From contig NZ_JAUXSP010000015.1 of NCBI RefSeq assembly GCF_030679875.1, positions 124,001 to 188,000 of the forward strand: 64,000 bases of DNA, given 5' to 3'. The notes under the pieces were generated by a model. The model was given only the letters and a program-made list of their open reading frames with translations, ran no database searches and had not been told where the DNA came from. The first letter of the stretch is position 1; every line of letters begins with the position of its first letter. The position numbers and the translations under genes are program-made. Origin of the DNA: Phenylobacterium sp. GTDB taxonomy: Bacteria > Pseudomonadota > Alphaproteobacteria > Caulobacterales > Caulobacteraceae. This document shows, one piece after another, positions 36,038 through 45,446 of this stretch.

Positions 36038-37228
36038 TTGGAGGTCAGCACAGCAAGCGAACAGGTCATACTCAGCGTCCGGGAAAGCTGGGCCGCGCTC
36101 CTGCGCCTGGGGCCAGGCGCCCTGGCGCTGAATGTGGCGCTGTCGGTGCTGGTGGTCGCTATGGCCTTCGGCGCCGGCCTGCTGGTTCGCCGCCTGTTGA
36201 AACGTGGCGTCCGCGCCATGCCGGGCCCCGCCGACGCCGAGAAAACCATTCGCACCCGCCGGGTGACCCAGGTCACCTGGGCCGTCTTCGAAACCGGTCT
36301 TGTCCTGGCGGCCTTCTTCGCGCTCGCCGGCATCTGGGGCTTTGACCTGCTGGGCTGGCTGACCGCAGGTCTTGGCCAGCAGGTGGTCGAGAGCGTGTTG
36401 CGTATCGCAATCCTGGCGGTGATCACCTTCGCCGCCGCCGAACTCGCCACCTTGCTGGTCAACCGTCTGCTGGGGCGAATGGCCTCGCGCAAGGCCGGCG
36501 GCGTGCGGCGGGAAGCGCAACTGAACACCATCGGTCCGCTTCTCCACGGGGTTGCGCGCGGGGTGATCATCATCATCGGGGCCATGATGATCCTGGCCGA
36601 GATCGGCCTGGAGATCGGGCCCTTGCTGGCCGGCGCCGGGGTGATCGGCCTGGCCATCGGCTTTGGCGCCCAGACCCTGGTGAAGGATCTGCTGACAGGC
36701 ATATTCCTGGTCTCAGAAGATATCGTGGCGGTGGGCGACGTCGTTGAAATCGCCGGGTCCACCGGGGTCGTCGAACAGATGACCATCCGCACCGTCCGGC
36801 TGCGAGCCCTGGACGGGACGCTGCACGTCCTGCCCTACGGCGAGGCCCAGATCATCCACAACATGACCAAGGTCTTCTCCTATCACGTGGTCGAACTGGG
36901 GGTTTCCTATGAATCGAACATCGATCAGGCCTTCGACGTGATGGCCCAGGTGGTGGAGGAGATGCGCGCAGATCCCGATCTCGGCCCAAAAATCCTTGAG
37001 CCGCTCGAGGTGATGGACGTCAGCGCCCTGGCCGACAGCGGCGTCGTCCTGCGGGCGCGCATAAAGACTCCCCCTGGCGCCCAATGGGGCGTGGGGCGGG
37101 CTTTTAACCGCCGGATCAAGGCGGCCTGGGACGCCGCGGGGGTCGAGATACCCTATCCCCACATGCATCTCGTCATGCCGCAAGCCAAGGGCGCCGAGGC
37201 CGCGCCCGCCGCACAGCGGGGGGTCTGA
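36038..37228 (+). CDS. mscS: Mechanosensitive ion channel, MscS family
   Basis: This 396-residue protein has three N-terminal membrane helices ahead of the MscS pore helix and beta domain: IGPLLAGAGVIGLAIGFGAQTLVKDLLTG (the Gly/Ala-rich TM3), then FLVSEDIVAVGDVVEIAGSTGVVEQMTIRTVRLR. It opens under membrane tension to release solutes in hypo-osmotic shock. The start is a TTG at 36038 with AGGGAGG 10 bases upstream. Its stop overlaps the otsA start by one base (TGATG), so the two are translationally coupled. Confidence 0.9.
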   Translation: MEVSTASEQVILSVRESWAALLRLGPGALALNVALSVLVVAMAFGAGLLVRRLLKRGVRAMPGPADAEKTIRTRRVTQVTWAVFETGLVLAAFFALAGIWGFDLLGWLTAGLGQQVVESVLRIAILAVITFAAAELATLLVNRLLGRMASRKAGGVRREAQLNTIGPLLHGVARGVIIIIGAMMILAEIGLEIGPLLAGAGVIGLAIGFGAQTLVKDLLTGIFLVSEDIVAVGDVVEIAGSTGVVEQMTIRTVRLRALDGTLHVLPYGEAQIIHNMTKVFSYHVVELGVSYESNIDQAFDVMAQVVEEMRADPDLGPKILEPLEVMDVSALADSGVVLRARIKTPPGAQWGVGRAFNRRIKAAWDAAGVEIPYPHMHLVMPQAKGAEAAPAAQRGV

Positions 37229-38601
37229 TGGGACGACTGATCGTCATCTCGAACCGGGTCAGCCCGCCCAATGACGCCGGCGGCGGCACGCAGGGCGGCC
37301 TGGCCATGGCCTTGGCCGCGGCGCTGCGCGAACACTCCGGTCTCTGGTTCGGCTGGAGCGGGCAGACCACCGATACCTATACCGGTCAGGTCGGGGTGCA
37401 GCGGGCCGGCGGGGTGACCGTGGCGACCATGGACCTCGAGGATCAGGACGTTCAGGAGTATTACAACGGCTACGCCAACAAGACGCTCTGGCCCTTGTTC
37501 CACCACCGGGTGGACCTGACCGCCTATGAGCGATCGTTTGGCGAGGGCTATGCCCGGGTCAACGCCCGGTTCGCCGAGACCGTCCTGCCCCTGATCGAAG
37601 AGGGCGACTTCGTCTGGGTGCACGACTACCATCTGATCCCGCTCGCCCAGGAGCTGCGTCGTCGCGGCGTTAAGAACCGGATCGGCTTCTTTCTGCACAT
37701 CCCCTGGCCGGCGCGCCACCTGATCACCACCCTGCCCCGCCATCCCCAACTGGTGGAGGCTCTGTTCGACTACGACCTGGTCGGTTTCCAGACCGAGGAC
37801 TCCCTCGAGGCCTTCCAGGACTATGTGGTGCAGGAGGCCGGTGGGTCCCTCGGCGAAGGGCTTGAACTGAGCGCCTTTGGCCGCACCGCGGAATTTGGGG
37901 CCTTTCCCATCGGCATGGACGTCACCGAGTTCACCGCCGCCCTGGATGGCGAGACGGCGAAGGCGGAGTACGCCCGCATGCAGACCAGCATGCTCGATCG
38001 CCAGATGATCATCGGCGTTGACCGGCTCGACTACTCCAAGGGGCTGGAGGAGCGATTTCTGGCCTACGAGCAGTTCCTCCACGACAATCCCGACCTTCAC
38101 GAGAAGGTCTTCCTGCTGCAGATCGCCACCCCGAGCCGGGAGGATGTCGAGGCCTATCAGGAAATCCGGGGGCGGCTGGACGGAGTCTCTGGCCGGATCA
38201 ACGGCGCCTTCTCGACCGTTGACTGGGTGCCAATCCGCTATGTGAACCGGGCCTATCGCCGCGATCAGCTGGCGGGCATCTACCGCGCCGCCAAACTCGG
38301 CCTGGTCACGCCCTTACGAGACGGCATGAACCTGGTCGCCAAGGAATATGTCGCCGCCCAGGACCCGGAAGATCCCGGCGTGCTGATCCTCTCCCGTTTC
38401 GCCGGCGCCGCCGAGCAGATGGGTGAGGCGCTGATCGTCAATCCCTTCAGCCGCGAGGACGTCTCCGACGCCATCCTGCGGGGCCTGGCCATGCCCCTGG
38501 CCGAACGACGGCGGCGCTGGGATGTGTTGATGGCCGACCTGCGGGCATCAGACGTCTCAATCTGGCGGGATAACTTCGTCCGAGCCCTGATGGCGAACTG
38601 A
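37228..38601 (+). CDS. otsA: Trehalose-6-phosphate synthase
   Basis: This 457-residue GT20 enzyme joins UDP-glucose and glucose-6-phosphate. Family motifs are LIVISNRVSPP at the start, FVWVHDYHLIPLAQELR, GFFLHIPWPA, LVGFQTEDSLEAF, GVDRLDYSKGLEERF and PLRDGMNLVAKEYVAAQ. Length is standard for OtsA. No OtsB phosphatase is in the window, so trehalose-6-phosphate must be dephosphorylated elsewhere. It is coupled to mscS, linking solute release with compatible-solute synthesis. Confidence 0.95.
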   Translation: MGRLIVISNRVSPPNDAGGGTQGGLAMALAAALREHSGLWFGWSGQTTDTYTGQVGVQRAGGVTVATMDLEDQDVQEYYNGYANKTLWPLFHHRVDLTAYERSFGEGYARVNARFAETVLPLIEEGDFVWVHDYHLIPLAQELRRRGVKNRIGFFLHIPWPARHLITTLPRHPQLVEALFDYDLVGFQTEDSLEAFQDYVVQEAGGSLGEGLELSAFGRTAEFGAFPIGMDVTEFTAALDGETAKAEYARMQTSMLDRQMIIGVDRLDYSKGLEERFLAYEQFLHDNPDLHEKVFLLQIATPSREDVEAYQEIRGRLDGVSGRINGAFSTVDWVPIRYVNRAYRRDQLAGIYRAAKLGLVTPLRDGMNLVAKEYVAAQDPEDPGVLILSRFAGAAEQMGEALIVNPFSREDVSDAILRGLAMPLAERRRRWDVLMADLRASDVSIWRDNFVRALMAN

Positions 38602-38620
38602 TCGCGGGCGATAGTCTTCC

Positions 38621-39874
38621 TTAGAAGGGGAACATCCGCGGGATGACCCACACGGCGACAATGGCCGAGATCACGTTCAGCGGCAGGCCGACCCGGACAA
38701 AGTCCATATAGGTGTAACCGCCCACCTGATGGACGATGGTGTTGGTCTGGTACCCCACTGGGGTGGCGAAGGACGCGCTGGCCGCCATCATCACCGCCAC
38801 CACGAAGGGTCGCGGATCGACCCCGAGGTTTTCGGCCAGGCCGATGGCCAGAGGGGTGATCAGCACCGCCACGGCGGCGTTGGACATGATCTCGGTGAGG
38901 ATCGAGGTGGCCACATAGATGATCGCCAAAGCCGCGATGGGCCCCAGGGGCTGGGTAAAGGCGGCGACCACGTTGGTGGCCTGAAAGGCCAGCCCCGTCT
39001 TACCCAGGGCTTCACCCACCACCAGCATGCCCCCAATCATCAGCAGCACCTGTGGACGCAGGCCGGAATAGGCTTCCTCCGGCTTCATCACCCGGAAGGC
39101 CAGCAGCGCCATCGCCCCGACAAAGGCCACCACGGCGATGGAAAGCCCGCCCGCCGCGGCCCCCAGGACAAAGGCGAAGACCGTGACGCTGACCAGGGCC
39201 GGGATCAGACGCAAGGGCGGCGGCGCCTCAGGCAGGATGCCGGTCACCGTTCCCGACACGTCGTCGGCGGGTAGCAGGCGCGGGGCCACCACCGCCAGAT
39301 AGACCGCGCCGACCGCGGCGATGGCCAGACCGACCCCGGTGATTTCGAACAGGGTGAAGGGCGCCAGGTGCTGGCGCTGGGCCATATCGTCCACCAGCAG
39401 GTTGGTGGAGGTGCCGATCAGGGTGCAGGCGCCCCCCATGATCGAGGCGTAGGACAAGGGGATCAGCAGCCGTTTGGGCGAGATGCCCAGCCGCCTGGCC
39501 GAGTCCTGCATGATCGGCGCGGCCAGGATCACCAGCGGCGTATTGTTCAAAAAGGCTGACAGCGAGCCGCACAGGGTGATGATCACAGGGGCGGAAGCCG
39601 CCCCCATCCGGTCCGTCATCCGGGCGGCCGAGCGGATGATCACCCCCATGCCCCCGGTCACGTCCAGGGCCCGGGCGATGATGAACAGAGAGGCGAGGGC
39701 CACCAGGGCCGGACTGGCCAGGCCCCGCCCCAGGTCCTCCAGGGTGATCACCTCAAGGGCCAACAGGGTCGCGGCCGCGACCATGGCGGCGACGTCAGCC
39801 CTCACCCGGTCGCTGAGCAGGGCGACGACGACCGCAGCCAGGACGGCCAAGGTGGCGAGTTGCTCAAAATTCAA
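38621..39874 (-). CDS. SLC13/ArsB-type anion permease
   Basis: This 417-residue polytopic transporter has the two repeated signature hairpins of the ion-transporter superfamily: LIGTSTNLLVDDMA and TPVGYQTNTIV. Helices fill the rest. It lacks the TrkA-C (RCK_C) pair often found in the larger bacterial SLC13 proteins. The family carries dicarboxylates, sulfate or phosphate with sodium; the substrate is undecided. Its start is a TTG. It is convergent with otsA. Confidence 0.85.
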   Translation of the reverse strand: MNFEQLATLAVLAAVVVALLSDRVRADVAAMVAAATLLALEVITLEDLGRGLASPALVALASLFIIARALDVTGGMGVIIRSAARMTDRMGAASAPVIITLCGSLSAFLNNTPLVILAAPIMQDSARRLGISPKRLLIPLSYASIMGGACTLIGTSTNLLVDDMAQRQHLAPFTLFEITGVGLAIAAVGAVYLAVVAPRLLPADDVSGTVTGILPEAPPPLRLIPALVSVTVFAFVLGAAAGGLSIAVVAFVGAMALLAFRVMKPEEAYSGLRPQVLLMIGGMLVVGEALGKTGLAFQATNVVAAFTQPLGPIAALAIIYVATSILTEIMSNAAVAVLITPLAIGLAENLGVDPRPFVVAVMMAASASFATPVGYQTNTIVHQVGGYTYMDFVRVGLPLNVISAIVAVWVIPRMFPF

Positions 39875-39978
39875 GAAGGACCCTTCCCCGGCGTACGGGA
39901 TCGCCAGCGCACCTGTCAGAGGCGCTGGTAACCACGTCTGATCCTAGAGCCGCCCTGTCGGTTGCGAAAGTCCTGCGC

Positions 39979-40467
39979 CTATTTCGGCTTCACGGCCGCC
40001 TGAACCTCGATCTCGACCATCATGCCAGGCGCCACAAGGGCGGAGACCTGGGAGGTGATGCGGGCGGGACGATTGGGCTGGTCGGCGTTGGCGAAATACT
40101 GGCGGTAGCCTTCCATCATGCCGGCGAAGTCCATCTTGCCGTCGAGGGCCGGGTCTCCGACCAGCAGCACCCGCATCATCACCACATCTCCAAGAGTGGC
40201 GCCCTGGGACTCCAGGATCCCCTTGATCCGCTCGATGACTCCGATGGTCTGGGTCTTGGTGTCCCCGAACTCCCGCGGCGTTCCCTCGGGGGCGCCAGGA
40301 TTGGTGACCGGCGGGGTGATCCCGCTGACATAGATGATGTCATAGCCCGCCGGCACCACCACGGCGCTGGCGATAGGCGAGGTCTCAGGCCCGACCCGCT
40401 TGATCTCCGCAGCGGCGGGGGTGACGGCCAGGGCAGCCAGCAGGGTGGCCAGGGCGAGGCGGCGCAT
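39979..40467 (-). CDS. RidA family protein with signal peptide
   Basis: This 162-residue protein has a clear N-terminal signal peptide (MRRLALATLLAALAVTPAAA) followed by a RidA/YjgF/UK114 domain: AVVVPAGYDIIYVSGITPP and PARITSQVSALVAPGMMVEIEVQA near the C-terminus, including the conserved arginine. Cytosolic RidA proteins hydrolyse reactive enamines and imines. Here the enzyme is exported. It lies 53 bases downstream of an exported amine oxidase on the same strand, whose product is an imine. Confidence 0.85.
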   Translation of the reverse strand: MRRLALATLLAALAVTPAAAEIKRVGPETSPIASAVVVPAGYDIIYVSGITPPVTNPGAPEGTPREFGDTKTQTIGVIERIKGILESQGATLGDVVMMRVLLVGDPALDGKMDFAGMMEGYRQYFANADQPNRPARITSQVSALVAPGMMVEIEVQAAVKPK

Positions 40468-40520
40468 GGGCGTTTCCTTCTCTTCTTGAAAAAACGGCAA
40501 ACTGGGAGGCGCGGGGAAGA

Positions 40521-42113
40521 CTAGGAGGCCGCCGCCCGCGGCTCCGCAAGGGCGGCGGACTGGACCTGGGCGGCCAGGGCCTTGATCGTGCGATGGGCCG
40601 ACAGCACAGCCCCCTCCTGCCAGCCCGGCATCTGGCTGAGATGGGCGCCCGTGAAATGGAACGGACCATCAGGCTGGTTCAGCAGCCGGTAGGCCGGCAT
40701 GTCCATATGCCCCTCCTGGCCGCCATCCCCCTCCCAGTTGGGCCAGGGGCCGAGGCTGAAGGGAATCTTGCTCCAGTTCACCACCACCGCCTTGGCGAGG
40801 TCGCCCTCATGGCCAGGATGAACCCGACCGACGGCGGCCCGGGCCGCAGCGATCTGCGCCGCCATGGGCAGGGCGGCGAAGCCCTCCGCCCTCGGCCCGG
40901 ACCCATAGCAGGCCAGCAGCATGCCGCGCTCTGAGTGCAGGCCATTGCTCGGATACCAGATCAGGGAGGTGTCGCCGCCGACCCACGAAATGCCCCCATA
41001 GATCTGCGATTTCTCCCAGAATCGGGGGGATTCAAAGCCGATCTTATTGGAAAATGCGTTGGGCACGCTGCCGACGGCGGTCTTCACGGCCGGTGAGAAG
41101 TCGTTCTCAATTCCGGTCAGAATGGCCAGGGGGATTGTGATGACGGCATAGTCGGCGCTGATCATGCGCCGGGCGCCGGCCTGGTCATAGGCCACCTGCA
41201 CTCCGCCGCCGACCCGGGCGATCGCAGTCACCTTGGCGTTGCGGATCACCGGGCTTGCGATGGCGCGTTCGAAGCCGGCCACGATCTGGTCCATCCCGCC
41301 GGTGGGCTGGAACATGGTCGCCTGCATATTGATGTTGTCTTCGAACACGGTGGCGCGGATCTGTGGGTTGGCCAGCAGGTCCCGCAGGGGGACGGGGGGC
41401 CGGCGCCGGCTGAACTGATCGGCGGCGCCGGGCGCCTGTGCGAAGCCCGAGCGCTCGGTCCCCTGGAAGCTCATATCTTCCGACAGGTCACCATAGGCCC
41501 GCAGGAAGGGCAGCAGCTTTTCCTTGTCCTGCAGGGTCAGCTCCCCGTCCAGGGCGCCCTTGTTGACCGCCTTGGCCAGCAGTTCGGAGACATGTCCCCG
41601 CGTGTCGTTGATGCCCTGGCGCATCTGGATCGGCTTGCCGCCATGGGCCCCCTCCCCCCAGATGAAGGCGCTGCGGCTGACATTGATCTCAACCTCCAGC
41701 GGCACGCCCAGCCGGCGGCAGTAGCCCAGCAGACCCTCATGATGGCTGGGAATACGGGCCGGTCCGGCGTTCAGATAGACGTCCTTCTCGAAGTCCACGG
41801 TCTGATCGGCCTCGCCGACCATCTCCACCTTGTCGCCGCCGCGCAGGGTCCAGTTCCGGCCGCCCAGACGATCGCGCCCCTCCAGCAGCGTCACCTCGAA
41901 GCCCGCCCGCTCCAGTTCGTAGGCGCAGACCAGCCCAGCGACGCCGGCGCCCAAAATCACCACTTTTCGACCCTTGCCCAGTTGCGGCGACAGGCTCGGC
42001 GGGATGGCCGCCACAGCGGCGTTGAGACCCAGGGCCGTCATGGCGCCATAGGCCGCGCCAAGCCCCCCAACCGCCCCTAGACGATGCAGAAAGAGACGCC
42101 GACTGACACCCAT
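40521..42113 (-). CDS. Flavin amine oxidase, Tat-exported
   Basis: This 530-residue FAD-dependent oxidase has a twin-arginine signal (SRRLFLHRLGAVGGLGAAYGA). The dinucleotide fold is VVILGAGVAGLVCAYELERAG, followed by EGRDRLGGRNWT, the GG motif of monoamine oxidases. The C-terminal FAD segment is FHFTGAHLSQMPGWQEGAVLSAHRTI. It would oxidise a primary or secondary amine or amino acid in the periplasm to an imine and hydrogen peroxide. The ATG at 42113 is chosen because the Tat signal begins there. Confidence 0.88.
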   Translation of the reverse strand: MGVSRRLFLHRLGAVGGLGAAYGAMTALGLNAAVAAIPPSLSPQLGKGRKVVILGAGVAGLVCAYELERAGFEVTLLEGRDRLGGRNWTLRGGDKVEMVGEADQTVDFEKDVYLNAGPARIPSHHEGLLGYCRRLGVPLEVEINVSRSAFIWGEGAHGGKPIQMRQGINDTRGHVSELLAKAVNKGALDGELTLQDKEKLLPFLRAYGDLSEDMSFQGTERSGFAQAPGAADQFSRRRPPVPLRDLLANPQIRATVFEDNINMQATMFQPTGGMDQIVAGFERAIASPVIRNAKVTAIARVGGGVQVAYDQAGARRMISADYAVITIPLAILTGIENDFSPAVKTAVGSVPNAFSNKIGFESPRFWEKSQIYGGISWVGGDTSLIWYPSNGLHSERGMLLACYGSGPRAEGFAALPMAAQIAAARAAVGRVHPGHEGDLAKAVVVNWSKIPFSLGPWPNWEGDGGQEGHMDMPAYRLLNQPDGPFHFTGAHLSQMPGWQEGAVLSAHRTIKALAAQVQSAALAEPRAAAS

Positions 42114-42199
42114 GGACCCTGACCCCAAACCACCCGTTCACGCCTAGAGCGGTCGGGGCGTTTGTCCTGGCAAGGCTCAGGAGGGGCTTGGCGCGCCGC

Positions 42200-42228
42200 A
42201 CGCCTGCGACCGCGCGGATTGCAGGCGT
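42200..42228 (-). terminator. Hairpin downstream of putA
   Basis: An 8-base-pair stem ACGCCTGC / GCAGGCGT with a 13-base loop lies 39 bases beyond the putA stop. No U-run follows. It is a candidate 3' end for the putA transcript, called only from the inverted repeat and position. Confidence 0.35.
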
Positions 42229-42267
42229 CCAGCCTCCTCCTGCGCTCGGAAATTCCGCAGGCGTCCC

Positions 42268-45200
42268 TCAGAGGTTCAGCAGGGACGGATCTCCACCCTG
42301 GGCCGCGATATTGACGCTGAGCGCCCGCTCCACCGCATAGCGCAGGAGCGCGTTGGGTCCCCCGGCCTTGGGGCCGGTCCCCGACAGACCTTCGCCGCCA
42401 AACGGTTGAACGCCCACCACCGCCCCGGTCATCGCCCGGTTGACATAGGTGTTTCCGGCCGGGACCAGCTCGCAGATCCGCTCGGCGAAACCTTCCAGGC
42501 GCGAATGCACGCCAAGCGTCAGGCCATAGCCCAGGCCGGCCAGCTCCCGGGCCACTTCCTCCACCTTCCCCGGCTCATAGCGCACCACATGCAGGATGGG
42601 GCCGAACACCTCGTGTGCGAGGAAACTCGCCCGGGGAATCTCCGCCAGGATCGGCCCAAGGAAGCTCCCGCCAGGGGGGCTGGCCAGCCGGTGGAGGATT
42701 TTCGCATCCCGGGCCAGGAGGCCGGCATGATCCTCCAGGGCCTGGCGGGCCTGTGCATCAATCACGGGACCGACATCGGTGGCCGGATCGGCGGGGTCGC
42801 CCACCACCAGGGCGTCCATGGCCCCGATCAGGCCTTCGATCAGGCTGTCGGCCGTCTCCTCCGGCAGGAACAGGATCCGCAAGGCCGAGCAGCGCTGACC
42901 GGCCGATCCGAAGGCCGAGCTGATGACGTCGTCAATGACCTGTTCGCGCAGGGCTGTCGTGTCGACGAACATGCCATTCAGCCCGCCGGTCTCGGCGATG
43001 AAGGGCACGATGGGTCCGCGGCGTTCAGCAAGCGCTTGGTTGATCGCCCGGGCGGTCTGCGTTCCGCCGGTGAAGGCGACCCCATCGCAGCCAGGGTGGG
43101 CGACCAGGGCCGCGCCCACCTCGCCGCCCGGACCTGGCAATAGGGCCAACAGCTCAGGGGCCAGGCCCGCGGCGTGGAACAGCCGGACGGCCTCCGCCGC
43201 GATCAGGGGGCTCTGCTCGGCGGGCTTGGCCAGCACCGCATCGCCCGCCGCCAGGGCCGCGCAGATCTGGCCGGTGAAGATGGCCAGCGGGAAGTTCCAC
43301 GGGCTGATGGCCACGAAGACCCCGCGGCCGCGCAGGACGAGCGTATTGGTCTCGCCGGCCGGGCCCGTGAGAACCTCCGGGGCGCCGAACCGCTGCTCGG
43401 CCAGATGGGCGTAATAGCGGCAGAAGTCGACGGCTTCGCGCACCTCGGCGACGCCGTCGGCCAGGGTCTTGCCGGCCTCGACCGCGCAGAGGGCGATCAG
43501 GCGATCCCGGTTGGCCTCCAACGCCTCGCCCATGGCCCGCAGCACCTTGGCGCGACCGGCCCCGCCCAGGGCGTCCCAGGCGGGCTGGGCCTGCCTGGCC
43601 GCGTGGAAGGCGGCGTCTATATCGGCGGGGGTCGCGGCGATCACGCCGCCTGCCAGACGGCTATGGTCGGACGGGCTGTAGAGCCTGCGCGCCTCGCCCT
43701 CGCCCTGCCGCCGACCGGCGATGATGGGGCTCGCCTCGACAGGGTCGAGTTGACGCGCGGTGACGGCCAGGCTTTCGCCCGCCTGGACAATGCTCAGATC
43801 CAGGCCCCGGGAATTGATGCGCGTCGCACCGTAGATGTCGGCCGGGGCCGGGATTTTCGGATGGCGGCCAGGGCCCGTCTCGGCGATCTGCGCCAGGGGG
43901 TCTGCGACCACCTTCTCCACCGGCACGCGGTCATCAAGCAGGGCGTGGACAAAGGAGGTGTTGGCGCCGTTTTCCAGCAGGCGGCGGACCAGATAGGGCA
44001 GCAGCTCTTCATGACCGCCGACCGGCGCATAGGCCCGCAGGCGGAGCGGCGCCTCAGCCTCTGCAGCGGCATAGAGCGCTTCGCCCATCCCATGCAGGCG
44101 CTGGAACTCGACGTCCACGAAAGCGTCGGCCGCCATCTTCCGCACGGCGGCCAGGGAATGGGCGTTGTGGGTGGCGAACTGGGCGTAAAGGTGCGGTGAA
44201 GCCTCGATCAGGGCCCTGGCGCAGACCAGGTAGGACAGGTCCGTCGCCGCCTTGGTGGAATAGACCGGATAGTCCGGCCGGCCGTTCACCTGGGCGCGCT
44301 TGATCTCCGTGTCCCAATAGGCGCCCTTGACCAGCCGGACCATCAGCCGCCGGCCGCTGTCGCCAGCCAGGTCGGCCAGAGCCGCAATCACCTGCGGGCC
44401 ACGCTTCTGATAGGCCTGGACGGCGAGGCCAAGACCCCGCCAGTCGCCCAGATCCGGCTCCCGCGCCAAGCGATCCAACAGCTTCAGCGACAGAACCAGG
44501 CGGTCAGCCTCCTCGGCGTCGAGGGTCAGGTTGAGATCGTGGCCAGCGGCCAGGACCGCCAGGCGCCTGAGGCGCGGATAGAGTTCGTCCCAGACCCGCC
44601 TTTCCTGTGTCGCCTCGTAGCGCGGCGACAGGGCCGAGAGCTTGACCGACACCCCATGGCCGCTTTCGGGGCCCTGGCCATTGTGGGCCTGGCCCACGGC
44701 TTCGATGGCCTGGGCGTAGGCGGCCTCGTAGCGGTCGGCGTCGGCGGCCGTGCAAGCGCCCTCCCCCAGCATGTCGAAGGAACAGAGATAGTCCTCCGCC
44801 GCCGCCCTCTTCAGGGCTGTCTGGATATTTCGTCCGAGCACGAACTGTTCGCCCATGATCCGCACGGCCTGGGCCACGGCGGCGCGGATCACCGGCTCCC
44901 CCAGCCGGCCGGTCAACCGGCGCAGAAAGCCGCCCAGGTCATGCCGGGCCTCGTCATCCACCTGCACCAGGCGTCCGGTAAGCATCAGCCCCCAGGTCGA
45001 CGCATTGACGAACAGGCTGTCGGACTTGCCCAGGTGGGCGGTCCAGTCGGCCGAGCCGATCCGTTCTGCGATCAGCCGGTCCCGGCTCTCGTCATCGGGC
45101 GTCCTCAGCAGAGCCTCGGCCAGGCACATCAAGGCCAGACCCTCCCGGGTGCCGAGGCTGAACTCCTGCAGAAAGCTCTCCACCACCCCCTGTCGGTCAG

Positions 45201-45348
45201 CCCGACCGCGGGCGCCGCGGACAAGGGCCTCCGCGTCGGCCCGGATGGCGGCCTGGGCCTGCGGGTCAAAGGGGGGCCGCGCCAGCAGGGCCCGCACCGC
45301 CTGAGCCTCATCCTGATATTTGGCGGCGTCCAGCAGGTCCCAGTCCAT
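42268..45348 (-). CDS. putA: Bifunctional proline dehydrogenase / L-glutamate-5-semialdehyde dehydrogenase
   Basis: This 1026-residue enzyme oxidises proline to glutamate. The N-terminal half is the FAD proline dehydrogenase barrel (GVSVKLSALSPRYE, LMVRLVKGAYWDTEIKRAQ, FATHNAHSLAAV). The C-terminal half is the aldehyde dehydrogenase with catalytic Cys in SAFGSAGQRCSALRILFLPEE. There is no ribbon-helix-helix DNA-binding domain, so this is the short PutA type. The ATG at 45348 has GGGAGG just upstream; a longer frame to 45390 is rejected. It is divergent from an Lrp-type gene that probably controls it. Confidence 0.95.
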   Translation of the reverse strand: MDWDLLDAAKYQDEAQAVRALLARPPFDPQAQAAIRADAEALVRGARGRADRQGVVESFLQEFSLGTREGLALMCLAEALLRTPDDESRDRLIAERIGSADWTAHLGKSDSLFVNASTWGLMLTGRLVQVDDEARHDLGGFLRRLTGRLGEPVIRAAVAQAVRIMGEQFVLGRNIQTALKRAAAEDYLCSFDMLGEGACTAADADRYEAAYAQAIEAVGQAHNGQGPESGHGVSVKLSALSPRYEATQERRVWDELYPRLRRLAVLAAGHDLNLTLDAEEADRLVLSLKLLDRLAREPDLGDWRGLGLAVQAYQKRGPQVIAALADLAGDSGRRLMVRLVKGAYWDTEIKRAQVNGRPDYPVYSTKAATDLSYLVCARALIEASPHLYAQFATHNAHSLAAVRKMAADAFVDVEFQRLHGMGEALYAAAEAEAPLRLRAYAPVGGHEELLPYLVRRLLENGANTSFVHALLDDRVPVEKVVADPLAQIAETGPGRHPKIPAPADIYGATRINSRGLDLSIVQAGESLAVTARQLDPVEASPIIAGRRQGEGEARRLYSPSDHSRLAGGVIAATPADIDAAFHAARQAQPAWDALGGAGRAKVLRAMGEALEANRDRLIALCAVEAGKTLADGVAEVREAVDFCRYYAHLAEQRFGAPEVLTGPAGETNTLVLRGRGVFVAISPWNFPLAIFTGQICAALAAGDAVLAKPAEQSPLIAAEAVRLFHAAGLAPELLALLPGPGGEVGAALVAHPGCDGVAFTGGTQTARAINQALAERRGPIVPFIAETGGLNGMFVDTTALREQVIDDVISSAFGSAGQRCSALRILFLPEETADSLIEGLIGAMDALVVGDPADPATDVGPVIDAQARQALEDHAGLLARDAKILHRLASPPGGSFLGPILAEIPRASFLAHEVFGPILHVVRYEPGKVEEVARELAGLGYGLTLGVHSRLEGFAERICELVPAGNTYVNRAMTGAVVGVQPFGGEGLSGTGPKAGGPNALLRYAVERALSVNIAAQGGDPSLLNL

Positions 45349-45390
45349 CACAACCTCCCAAGGGCTCAGTTCGATGTAGCGGTTCAGCAC

Positions 45391-45434
45391 CCGAATGTGT
45401 TTCGGTTATCAGTTCATTCTGCCGAATATATTCG
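45391..45434. promoter_or_regulatory. Two palindromic operators in the putA-putR divergent promoter
   Basis: Two related inverted repeats are present: CCGAA-TGTGT-TTCGG at 45391-45405 and the perfect palindrome CGAATATATTCG at 45423-45434. Their centres are about 30 bases (three helical turns) apart, so a regulator could bind both on one DNA face. Lrp-family proteins bind such AT-centred dyads. They sit between putA and the Lrp gene and are the likely proline-responsive operators. Confidence 0.6.
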
Positions 45435-45446
45435 AGATCAGCATCG

